This document shows positions 19,687 to 27,198 of a stretch of DNA of 39,393 nt, piece by piece. Both the position numbers and the translations under genes were made by a program. Below the pieces are notes generated by a model that did no database searches, had not been told where the DNA came from, and was given only the letters and a program-made list of their open reading frames with translations. Source of the DNA: a virus; the IMG/VR virus record IMGVR_UViG_3300037180_000041, positions 1 to 39,393 of that record, one strand, 5' to 3'. The first letter of the stretch is position 1; each line of letters opens with the position of its first letter.

Positions 19687-20616
19687 ATGCCAAATTCCAC
19701 GACCGATCTCTTTCAGACAGTGCTTGCCGGCGCAAGCCAGGCCAGCGAAAGCCTGACGTTCAAGAATGCACTCGTTGATGCGATCTACTGGGATTACCAG
19801 CCCGTGGTCGCGACTCCGTACACGACCCTGAATGTGATCATCCCGACCGTCAATGAGGGCGGAGTGATCGACATTCAGACCGGTCCGATCCAGCCGATCG
19901 ACTACAGCTTCACCCCTGAAACGATCAGCTTGAACAAGAATTTCTCGACGTCCTTCGTCGTGAAATCCTGGGACCAGATCCGGACCCCGGCCGACCTGCA
20001 GCGGATCTTCCTGCAGCCCGCACTCGAGGGGCTGCTCCGGAAGATAAACCGGACCATCGTCGCCCTGTTCAACTCGACGAACTTCCCGAATTACACGCTG
20101 TTCACAGGCGCCAGCGGAACAGCGGCCGACTTCACCCGCGGGGACATCGGGACGGCTTGGGGCAACCTGACGACCGCGGGCGTCCCGGTCGAAGACAGCG
20201 ACAAGATGACCCTGATCGTGAATCCGACCAGCTATGCCGCCATGCTAGCTGATCAGAATTTCATGTATCAATACATAGTCGGTGATACCGCCGCGGTCGA
20301 CGCCCAGCAAAAGGCCAAATTGCGGGCGGCATTCGGGGCGGAGATTGTCTACGACCAGCAGCTTGTGGCCTTCAACTCCGGCCACTCCCCCGCGATCCTG
20401 ATGCACCGCTACGCGGTCGCGGCCGTCACCGCCAATCCGCCGCCCGGCGGTCCGAACGTGGAAGAGACCACCATCATGGTCAAGGACCGCGTCCCGGTCC
20501 AGATCCAGATGGCGTACTCGATGCAAGACCAGGGCTGGGTCATTCACCTGCACTGCATCTGGGGCCTGGCTGTCGTTCGGCCGGAAATGGCCAGCCTGTT
20601 CCAGTCCGAATCCTGA
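19687..20616 (+). CDS. Major capsid protein (P22 coat-like)
   Basis: 309 residues from ATG 19687 behind AAGGTGA. The N-terminal TFKNALVDAIYWDYQPVVAT, a strand-rich TTLNVIIPTVNEGGVIDIQT, KNFSTSFVVKSWDQ and the helix ADLQRIFLQPALEGLLRKIN match the P22 gp5-like HK97 fold family as I know it. It forms the icosahedral shell. It should be the most highly made protein; the ribosome-site hairpin and the hairpin after the gene suit a tuned, stable message. Confidence 0.85.
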   Translation: MPNSTTDLFQTVLAGASQASESLTFKNALVDAIYWDYQPVVATPYTTLNVIIPTVNEGGVIDIQTGPIQPIDYSFTPETISLNKNFSTSFVVKSWDQIRTPADLQRIFLQPALEGLLRKINRTIVALFNSTNFPNYTLFTGASGTAADFTRGDIGTAWGNLTTAGVPVEDSDKMTLIVNPTSYAAMLADQNFMYQYIVGDTAAVDAQQKAKLRAAFGAEIVYDQQLVAFNSGHSPAILMHRYAVAAVTANPPPGGPNVEETTIMVKDRVPVQIQMAYSMQDQGWVIHLHCIWGLAVVRPEMASLFQSES

Positions 20617-20633
20617 TAACAGCGTCGGTTCGG

Positions 20634-20661
20634 CCCGGTCCGGTCAGACAGCCGGATCGGG
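20634..20661 (+). other. Stable hairpin after the major capsid gene
   Basis: CCCGGTCCGG (20634-20643) pairs with CCGGATCGGG (20652-20661), ten pairs with one G-T. No T run follows, so it is not a clear terminator; it may protect or process the capsid message. It lies in the 93-base gap before the next gene. Confidence 0.5.
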
Positions 20662-20709
20662 TCCGGCCGGTCTCAATACACGTCGGATCTCATGTAAGGA
20701 TCTTTACCA

Positions 20710-21267
20710 ATGGCAAGCACACAAGCCGTCGTATGCACATTCGACGCCTCGGACCTGTACCGGGAAACGTCGAGCGGCTATGACACCGTCAGTAACAGCG
20801 TCCCGTACATCACGAGCAACGGCGCCAGCCGTGGTGTATCGCTGAACAAATTCGTGATCGCCAGTCAGCTTTACGAGTACTATAATCTACTCGTCTACAT
20901 CCCTTTGAACGTGACCATCACCACGGGTTTGACCTGGAAATTCGCGCTGACTGACGACGGGTGCAACTCGGCCGACCTCGGCCTGGTGGTCCGGCTCGAG
21001 GTGACGCCCTACAACCTGTCGACCGCCAGCGCGCCGGTCGACTGGTCGCTGGCGGGATCAAAGGGGACGGTGACCACGACAAACGTTACCCTGAATGCGA
21101 CGTCGGGCGTGATCGCGACGGGCACGGTCGCAATCGTGGCGGCCAACCTGGCCAGCCTGGCCAGCGGAAACTGGCTCGGTTTCCGCGTCCGCCGGGTTGG
21201 GGATAACGCGGCCGACACCTGCGCCAACCGCGTGATCCTGCTCGGCGGTCTGGTCTACGACACATGA
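20710..21267 (+). CDS. Virion surface or head protein, beta-rich
   Basis: 185 residues, AAGGA ribosome site upstream. Ser/Thr/Val-rich and strand-rich (TWKFALTDDGCNSADLGLVV, TTTNVTLNATSGVIATGTVA) with a C-terminal NWLGFRVRRVG. Such proteins after the coat gene are often decoration or fibre proteins. It starts a chain of four genes with four-base overlaps (21264, 21755, 22144). Confidence 0.6.
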   Translation: MASTQAVVCTFDASDLYRETSSGYDTVSNSVPYITSNGASRGVSLNKFVIASQLYEYYNLLVYIPLNVTITTGLTWKFALTDDGCNSADLGLVVRLEVTPYNLSTASAPVDWSLAGSKGTVTTTNVTLNATSGVIATGTVAIVAANLASLASGNWLGFRVRRVGDNAADTCANRVILLGGLVYDT

Positions 21268-21758
21268 GCCTGTCCGGGCCGGCCGTCAGTGCCGGTCCCT
21301 TCCCGCCCGCTCCGGTTCCGGCCGGGGCGGGGCGGCCTCTCGACACTAGCGAGGGTTATATGGGAAACCTCATCTCCGCGCTCGGCCTGACCTCGGTTGC
21401 GCCGGTCGCCATACCGACCGGCACCGCCGCTTACCTGTCCGTGGTTGCCGCCTCGGGTCGGCATTATGGGCCGGTCATGACCGTACCGACCGGCACGGCC
21501 ACAATCCAGGTGTCGGCTTCCGAGACCGACGGCATTGCGTTCGCCGCCGGCCTCGAGACGGGCGTCTCCCTGGGCCTGGCGCACGACCCCGCGGCCTATC
21601 GATCCTATGATGGCCCCGGGTCCTTCGCCGTGTCCGGGTTCGGGCGGCCGCCGCAAACGGCTCGGGCGTTCGCGGACCTTTTCGTCGGTTCAACCGTGTC
21701 GCTGTACCTGTTATTTCTTAGTGCGAATGGCACCGTATTACCGGGAGCGGCGTTATGA
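21264..21758 (+). CDS. Structural protein of unknown function
   Basis: 164 residues, ATGA overlap with the gene before. A Pro/Gly-rich N-terminus (~30 residues) is followed by a beta-rich Ala/Thr/Val body (VAIPTGTAAYLSVVAASGRH, TVPTGTATIQVSASETDG). The PTGTA segments echo PTGAV in the next gene and PTGAA in 26847..27197, suggesting a related fold used several times in the virion. Confidence 0.55.
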   Translation: MSLSGPAVSAGPFPPAPVPAGAGRPLDTSEGYMGNLISALGLTSVAPVAIPTGTAAYLSVVAASGRHYGPVMTVPTGTATIQVSASETDGIAFAAGLETGVSLGLAHDPAAYRSYDGPGSFAVSGFGRPPQTARAFADLFVGSTVSLYLLFLSANGTVLPGAAL

Positions 21759-22147
21759 GTCCCTACTCGTCACTCGCGGCGGACACCTACTCGGGCCAGC
21801 AGACGGGCAGTCCGGTCGCTGTCCCGACGGGAGCAGTAAACTGCACGTGTAATCTTGTGATGAACGCGACGGACTACGAAACCGTGGGAATCCAGGGTCC
21901 GATCGCCGCCCTCGTCACCACGAACGGCACCACATACTTGAGCCGCGCAAGCGCTCTCTGGGAATCCGGCCCAGGCTCGACAGACGAAGACGGGAATCCG
22001 ATCCCGGGGTATATCGGCTTCAATCTGGCCGGCACCGAGTCGGGCGTCCAGCCCGTCGTGTCGCTCACGAACACAGCGAATAACTCCGTCCCGGTCTATT
22101 ACGGCATCACGGTATCGTTCACTGATGCGAGTGGGGCTCTTTTGTGA
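21755..22147 (+). CDS. Structural protein of unknown function
   Basis: 130 residues, ATGA overlap. Beta-rich and Asn/Thr/Ser-rich with VAVPTGAVNCTCNLVMNATD and VVSLTNTANNSVPVYYGITV. No recognised domain. Probably head decoration or fibre, inferred from composition and neighbours only. Confidence 0.55.
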   Translation: MSPYSSLAADTYSGQQTGSPVAVPTGAVNCTCNLVMNATDYETVGIQGPIAALVTTNGTTYLSRASALWESGPGSTDEDGNPIPGYIGFNLAGTESGVQPVVSLTNTANNSVPVYYGITVSFTDASGALL

Positions 22148-22821
22148 GCTTCGCGATCCAGCAGAGCAATGTCGCGGCTGCCGGCGCGGCGGCCTCGCTA
22201 TCGGCGACGGCTGGCTCCAACGTGCCCGCCGGTACGCTCGTGATAGCGGCTGGAGTGTGGGGCACGGCATCCGCATGCACGTTCGCGGCGTCCGACACCG
22301 GCGGATCGAGCGGTAATACATGGACGGTGATACCGACGACCGCCGGATACATTGGTTCGGCGTCGTTACGGACAGTGGGGCTCGCATACACGATCGTCAC
22401 CCACCCCGGGACGCTCGACGTCACGCTCAGCTCGGGCGTGAGCGCCAGCGCGGGACTGGATGTCACCTACTGGTCGTTTGCCGGGTCGACTCTCACAGTC
22501 ACATCCGCCACTGCGTCAATCACGAGCGGCGGCACGATCGCCACAAGCGCTCTCACCTGGACCGCGGGCCTGAATGCGATGATCTTCAGTGCTGTCGGCG
22601 GGCACGCCACCTATACGGTCGGCACTGGATTCACATCGATCCAACAATCGTTCATCTATGACGCATACTGGATTAATGACACGAGCGGATCCCAGGCCGC
22701 GACCGCCTCATTTTCCGCACTATCCGCGGCCATGATTGGCGCCTGTTTCGCGGAAGTGGCAACCTTCACTCTCAGTCCCCCGCGCGTTACCGCCAACCAC
22801 CGCCAGCTCTACTGGAACTGA
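22144..22821 (+). CDS. Surface protein, adhesin-like beta domain
   Basis: 225 residues from GTG 22144 overlapping the stop before it. SNVPAGTLVIAAGVWG, TFAASDTGGSSGNTWTVI and ITSGGTIATSALTW have the same order as residues 25-110 of the protein 24046..25746 (SAGNLLIASL, SIADTGGNSW). The two are probably paralogous surface domains of a type seen in phage and bacterial surface proteins. No signal peptide is expected in a virion protein. Confidence 0.6.
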   Translation: MSFAIQQSNVAAAGAAASLSATAGSNVPAGTLVIAAGVWGTASACTFAASDTGGSSGNTWTVIPTTAGYIGSASLRTVGLAYTIVTHPGTLDVTLSSGVSASAGLDVTYWSFAGSTLTVTSATASITSGGTIATSALTWTAGLNAMIFSAVGGHATYTVGTGFTSIQQSFIYDAYWINDTSGSQAATASFSALSAAMIGACFAEVATFTLSPPRVTANHRQLYWN

Positions 22822-22825
22822 CTGA

Positions 22826-23158
22826 ATGCACCTGCTCGACACCGACCAGGCCGCCCGCGAACGGGCCGCCATCCCGCAGCTCGCGGTGAACGTCGCCGTC
22901 CTGGCCGGCCGTCTGGCTCCGCTCGGACTGACAGTCGATCTGACCGATTCGGACCTGGAGCATTACCGCTGTCTGGACTTCGGCGGCCGGACAGCGGAAA
23001 ACGCCGATCTGCTCCGCCGGTCCGGCGCAGCCTGTCTGGCCGACCGACGGCCGCGGGTCCGGCAGCGGGACCGGCAGCCCGACCGCTGGAATTACGAGCA
23101 CATGCCGACCGTGCTGAACAGCTTCGCCCTGCACCTGCTGACACTTCTCCCCTCTTGA
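22826..23158 (+). CDS. Small helical protein of unknown function
   Basis: 110 residues, mostly helical (AAIPQLAVNVAVLAGRLAPL, DLTDSDLEHYRCLDFG) with an Arg-rich patch (RRPRVRQRDRQPDRW). Unlike its neighbours it is not beta-rich, so it may be a chaperone or connector rather than a surface protein. The 60-base gap after it carries the GGAG for the next gene. Confidence 0.55.
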   Translation: MHLLDTDQAARERAAIPQLAVNVAVLAGRLAPLGLTVDLTDSDLEHYRCLDFGGRTAENADLLRRSGAACLADRRPRVRQRDRQPDRWNYEHMPTVLNSFALHLLTLLPS

Positions 23159-23218
23159 CCGATCCCGGCCGCCCGCCGGGCTGACCGACCTCTCCCCTCA
23201 CCTCTCGGAGCGCACAGA

Positions 23219-23668
23219 ATGTCCACGCTCAATCTCCAGGCCGCGATCCCCTCGACCAGCCTGTCGGCCGCGACCCTGACCTACATCGCGGTCTGCACCG
23301 CGCCAGCTCACCAGCGCATCAAAATCACTGGCTTCCACGTCGGATTCAACGGCACCACGAACAGCAACACTCCCGTCCTGGTGGAGTGGGGTTTCTGCAC
23401 CTCTGCCGGGTCGGCCGGAACCACCATCACCCCGAACCCGATCGAACAGGATGCGACCGAGACGCCGCAGACGACCTGGAACAGCTTCGGCGGCGCACCG
23501 AGCGGCCCGACGATCGTAAATAACCGCTTCGTGCATCCTCAGCTCTCGACGGAGATTTATGTCCCGATGGGCCGTGAATTTATCGTGAAAGGCGGCGGAT
23601 ATTTCTTTATCGCCGTTAATGCCCCCCAGAGCGTCAATGTCGCCGGCTTCGTGGACTTCGAAGAGTAA
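23219..23668 (+). CDS. Beta-rich structural protein
   Basis: 149 residues with GGAG upstream. Strands such as QRIKITGFHVGFNGTTNSNT, VLVEWGFCTSAG and GGGYFFIAVNAPQSVNVAGF give a jelly-roll-like impression common in head decoration or distal tail proteins. No named family. Confidence 0.6.
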   Translation: MSTLNLQAAIPSTSLSAATLTYIAVCTAPAHQRIKITGFHVGFNGTTNSNTPVLVEWGFCTSAGSAGTTITPNPIEQDATETPQTTWNSFGGAPSGPTIVNNRFVHPQLSTEIYVPMGREFIVKGGGYFFIAVNAPQSVNVAGFVDFEE

Positions 23669-23683
23669 GGCTGATGCTCCGCG

Positions 23684-24049
23684 ATGCCCGGACTGCACCA
23701 AGACGGCCGCCGGCGGATCCCCCATCCGGCGGATACCCTGCCGCCGATCGGCGGGTCCAGCCTGCTGGTCCCGTCGGTCCAGCTCCGCAGCCGGCGGCTG
23801 GCTCCGGCTCTGGTCCGCATTCCACCGCGCTGGCCTGCCACCAGCGCGGCGGTTTACCCGCTCCGCCAGACGGTCAGTCTGCGGGCCCGGCGGCTGAACC
23901 CGGCGCAGATCTGCGCGGGCAGGCTGCTCTGGTCGGCTGCCGGGCCGGCACTGGTCACGTATTTCATTGATCCCAGAAGCGCCTCTGTCGTTCAAACCGA
24001 TGCCGATCCGTTCGGGGTGGACCCGAGACAGGCAAAGGTGACGACATGA
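23684..24049 (+). CDS. Short paralogue of the arginine-rich tandem-repeat protein
   Basis: 121 residues. It carries about two repeats of the type found in 24046..25746 (VPSVQLRSRRLAPAL and YPLRQTVSLRARRLNPAQ) and the same ending (DPRSASVVQTDADPFGVDPR against DPRRASVVQIDTDPFGIDPR). It lacks the N-terminal adhesin-like domain. The stop overlaps the start of the long paralogue (ATGA), so the two are made together. Function unknown; the Arg-rich surface could bind nucleic acid or acidic partners. Confidence 0.6.
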   Translation: MPGLHQDGRRRIPHPADTLPPIGGSSLLVPSVQLRSRRLAPALVRIPPRWPATSAAVYPLRQTVSLRARRLNPAQICAGRLLWSAAGPALVTYFIDPRSASVVQTDADPFGVDPRQAKVTT

Positions 24050-25746
24050 GTTGGACATATATAGCAAGCGCGTTCGGAGGGACAACAGGCAGCCAGACGA
24101 CGGTCGCGGCGACGGTCTCGGTTTCGGCCGGAAATCTGCTGATCGCATCGCTGGGAGTGACCCTGAGCGGCACGCTCTCAATAGCGGATACCGGCGGTAA
24201 TTCATGGTCCGAGCAGATCGATGAGGGGAACGGACCGAGCACGGACCAGGTGGTCTGCTGGACGGCCGTAGCGGCGACCACCGGCTCAATCACGGTTACC
24301 GTCACCTGTTCCGGCCCGATGCAGGCCGGAGTGAATATCGACGTGTTCTCGGTCGCGCCCGGCGCGACGATCACCGTCGGGACGGCGGTCAGTAGTAGCG
24401 GGCTGTCGTCCAATCCTTCGACGGGGAACGTCACCTATTCGGGCTCCGGGTCCTGCCTGCTGTTCGGGGCCTTTATGGCTCCGAGTACGACGACGTTCGG
24501 CGCCGGTTCCGGCTTCACCGCGGCTTCGAGCCATATATCCAGCGTCGGAAATTACCCCGGCCTGCTGACCGAATACCAGACGACGACCTCGAGCAGTTCC
24601 CCGCAGGCATGCGGGGCCTACTGCCACAACCAGCCCTGGGCCGCCGAGGGCATCCCGTTTCTCGAGGTCCTCGCGAACGTCTACCCGCTCCGGGCCTGGA
24701 TCCAGCTCCGGGCCCGGCAGAAAAACCGGGCCGTCTGCCAGGTCCCGCAGTTCCACCCGCCGGACTCCGCTGCCGTCTACCCGCTCCGTCAGACGGTCCA
24801 GCTCCGGCCGCGGAAGCTGACCGCCGGCCAGAGCCACAGCCCGGAATTCCACCCGCCGACACCCTATGCCAGCTACCAGCTCACGCCATCCGTCCAGCTC
24901 CGGGTACGCAGGCCGAACCGGGCTGTCTGCTGGCCGATCCGGCCGTGGGTCCCGTCGAACGCCCCGAACCGGCTGCATGTCGTCACCGCGATCCGTCCGA
25001 GCCATCTCAACCGCGCCCTCAACCGCGCTGTCGTCCAGTCACCGCGGCTGATTCCGGCCAATTCCGCCGCCCACTACCCGCTCCGTCCGTCCGTCCAGCT
25101 CCGGCCGGGGCGCCGCAACCCAGCAGTCACAAAATGCGCCCGATCTACCTACGGCACGCCCGCCCCGACCTACCTGCTACCGCCGACGGTCCAGCTCCGG
25201 CCGCGGCGGCCGAACCGTGCCGTCCTGCTGTCACCGCGGCTGATCCCGCCGACGCAGAACGCCCGCTATCCGCTCCGCGCCGCAACCGTCCTGCGGCCCG
25301 GCAGACGGTCGGCAGGCGTTGTCCGGCCGGTCGTCGCAATGCCGGTCGTCCGGCCGGCTGGCTACACGCTGACGGCCTCGGTCCAGCTCCAGCGGCGCAG
25401 GCCCGCTCGAGCGGTTACCGCCTCGGGCCGGCTGGTCCCACCAGCTCCGGCAGGTCCGACCTATTCGCTGCTGCCAACCGTCCAGCTCCGTCAGCGGCGG
25501 TTCAATCGCGCCGCCCTGGTCCTGCCCCGGATGTTCAGCCCGTTCAGCCGGTTCCGGACCAGCAGACCGGTCACCATTCTGCGGGCCGGCAGGCGGAATC
25601 CGGCTGGGGTCTGGGTCGGGCGGCAGGCGTGGGAGTATTCCCCGCCGGAAGTGCTCTGCTACGCCGACCCGCGGCGCGCCTCGGTCGTTCAGATTGACAC
25701 CGATCCGTTCGGGATCGACCCCCGTAAGGCAGCCTACGTCCCATGA
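24046..25746 (+). CDS. Surface protein with N-terminal beta domain and ten arginine-rich repeats
   Basis: 566 residues. Residues 1-205 form a Ser/Thr/Gly-rich beta domain related to 22144..22821. From about residue 212 ten repeats of 32-34 residues follow, with a consensus like YPLRPTVQLRPRRPNRAV then SPRLIPP, and diverging copies (for example YSLLPTVQLRQRRFNRAALV). The last 30 residues match the end of the short paralogue. The repeats are Pro-, Arg- and Val-rich and predicted to form alternating strands. It lies in the structural operon, so a virion fibre or capsid protein is likely; I do not recognise the repeat family. Confidence 0.65.
   Translation: MSWTYIASAFGGTTGSQTTVAATVSVSAGNLLIASLGVTLSGTLSIADTGGNSWSEQIDEGNGPSTDQVVCWTAVAATTGSITVTVTCSGPMQAGVNIDVFSVAPGATITVGTAVSSSGLSSNPSTGNVTYSGSGSCLLFGAFMAPSTTTFGAGSGFTAASSHISSVGNYPGLLTEYQTTTSSSSPQACGAYCHNQPWAAEGIPFLEVLANVYPLRAWIQLRARQKNRAVCQVPQFHPPDSAAVYPLRQTVQLRPRKLTAGQSHSPEFHPPTPYASYQLTPSVQLRVRRPNRAVCWPIRPWVPSNAPNRLHVVTAIRPSHLNRALNRAVVQSPRLIPANSAAHYPLRPSVQLRPGRRNPAVTKCARSTYGTPAPTYLLPPTVQLRPRRPNRAVLLSPRLIPPTQNARYPLRAATVLRPGRRSAGVVRPVVAMPVVRPAGYTLTASVQLQRRRPARAVTASGRLVPPAPAGPTYSLLPTVQLRQRRFNRAALVLPRMFSPFSRFRTSRPVTILRAGRRNPAGVWVGRQAWEYSPPEVLCYADPRRASVVQIDTDPFGIDPRKAAYVP
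24679..25655 (+). repeat. Ten degenerate coding repeats of about 96-102 bp
   Basis: The DNA repeats GTCCAGCTCCGG with flanking CCGCTCCG blocks about every 100 bases across the C-terminal half of 24046..25746. The copies differ at many positions, so they are old, kept by selection on the protein rather than a fresh slippage array. Confidence 0.7.
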
Positions 25747-26834
25747 TCTCCGTCGACGCATACCAGCTCCAGCAGAATGACTGGGTCCTCCAGGCGACGA
25801 ACCGGGATGGCAGCCAGCCGACCCAGTTCCTGGCCTCGGACACGGTTATTGCCGAAGTCTGGCAGGGCGGGACGAATGCCGCGCTGTTTAACCCGGCGGC
25901 GGCCTGGTACGCGTACGCAACCGGGCAGGTCTCGGTCAGTGTCACCGCGGCGCAGATGACCGGGCTGGACGCCAGCGGCAATTACACCCTGCTGGTGACG
26001 GTCACCCGCGGATCGGTCACCGCTCCGATTATCGAGGCGACGTTCCGCGTTCTGCCGACCCCGGGCACGGCCAGCCAGGCGCTCAAAACCTACTGCGCCT
26101 ACACCGACCTGCTGCAATACGCTCCCTGGATCCGCCAGGTCCAGGACCTGGACACCGATCAGGAGTCGTTCTATTCCCAGCGCTACGAGGCCCGGATCTG
26201 GCTGGACTGGCTGATCGTCCGGTCCTGGCGCGGGACCTCCGCGGCTTATTTCGGGGATGCTGGCCGGTCGGCTCAGTTCTGGCTGGGAAGCTGGGTCCGG
26301 CGGACGCCACTGCCGTCCTACTGGCTGCTCGGACAGCTCAGCGGCGGGTTCGTGATGTCCGGGACTGTCGCTTCGGGCGGGTCGAATTACACCAATCCGA
26401 CCGTCACAGTGCCGGCTCCGTCGGTGACTCCCGCTTACGGAAATCAGGTTCAGGCAGCCGTCAGTGCGGTCACCGTCAATGGCGTGATCACGTCGCTTTT
26501 CGTGACTCAGCAGGGCGCGGGCTATGTGCCCGGATCGACACTGACATTGACGTTCACTGATGCCACCGGCAGCGGGGCGACAGCCACCGCGACGGTCTCA
26601 AACGGGACGCTGCTGGTCCGGCCGGAGACCAGCCGGATCACCGCGTATTACGCCCTCGGCCGGATCGGGCTGGCCCAGATCGGGCAGAACAATCAGCTCG
26701 CCAGCTACGGGGCGATGTTCCGGGATCTGGCGTCCGCGGAGGTCGCGTCAGTGGTCGCGGAGCTGGACCTGAACGGGGACGGGATCGCGGATCTGCCGAT
26801 TCCGATTTCGCCGACGAATACCATGTTTACATAA
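25743..26834 (+). CDS. Structural protein with inserted beta module
   Basis: 363 residues, ATGA overlap. The N-terminal ~105 residues (YQLQQNDWVLQATNRDGSQP, SDTVIAEVWQGG, SGNYTLLVTV) resemble domains of baseplate or receptor-binding proteins. A helical block with YTDLLQYAPWIRQVQDLDTD follows. At about 205-295 a Gly/Thr-rich module (ASGGSNYTNPTVTVPAP, GAGYVPGSTLTLTF) looks inserted. The end (RITAYYALGRIGLAQ, ELDLNGDGIADLPIPISP) resumes the helical fold and contains a DLNGDGIAD calcium-type loop. Head-to-tail connector or baseplate role inferred. Confidence 0.55.
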   Translation: MISVDAYQLQQNDWVLQATNRDGSQPTQFLASDTVIAEVWQGGTNAALFNPAAAWYAYATGQVSVSVTAAQMTGLDASGNYTLLVTVTRGSVTAPIIEATFRVLPTPGTASQALKTYCAYTDLLQYAPWIRQVQDLDTDQESFYSQRYEARIWLDWLIVRSWRGTSAAYFGDAGRSAQFWLGSWVRRTPLPSYWLLGQLSGGFVMSGTVASGGSNYTNPTVTVPAPSVTPAYGNQVQAAVSAVTVNGVITSLFVTQQGAGYVPGSTLTLTFTDATGSGATATATVSNGTLLVRPETSRITAYYALGRIGLAQIGQNNQLASYGAMFRDLASAEVASVVAELDLNGDGIADLPIPISPTNTMFT

Positions 26835-26846
26835 GGGGCCGATGAC

Positions 26847-27197
26847 ATGACAACCTATCAAGCGACCAATGGCGGCCCGACCTATGACAGCGACGGCAAC
26901 CTGCTGGTCCAGACAGCCAACGGCAACGCGACCGCATCCGTTCCGACCGGGGCCGCAAACACGGTCGTGTCGGCCGCCGCCGGTCAGCTCATGCGGGTGC
27001 TGGTGACGACCGCCGGCGCGGGCGCAGGGAACGTTTTGATCTATGACAACGCGACCACCAACTCCGGGACCGTGGTCGGGATCATCCCGTCGACGATCGC
27101 GATTGGCACTGTTTACACATTTAATATGCCGGTCGCGCACGGAATCGTCGTCACCAACGTCGCCAGCGGCCCGGTGCTGACCGTCAGTTACGCCTGA
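26847..27197 (+). CDS. Beta-rich structural protein
   Basis: 116 residues. DSDGNLLVQTANGNATASVP, AGQLMRVLVTTAGAGAGNVL and TFNMPVAHGIVVTNVASG alternate strands and small loops as in trimeric head-fibre or decoration proteins. GGGGCC precedes the ATG. No family named. Confidence 0.55.
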   Translation: MTTYQATNGGPTYDSDGNLLVQTANGNATASVPTGAANTVVSAAAGQLMRVLVTTAGAGAGNVLIYDNATTNSGTVVGIIPSTIAIGTVYTFNMPVAHGIVVTNVASGPVLTVSYA

Positions 27198-27198
27198 C

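Noticed and set aside
24609-25697. Pro/Arg-rich 362-codon frame overlapping the repeat gene
   Set aside because: It is an out-of-frame reading of the GC-rich repeats with no ribosome site and no folded pattern.
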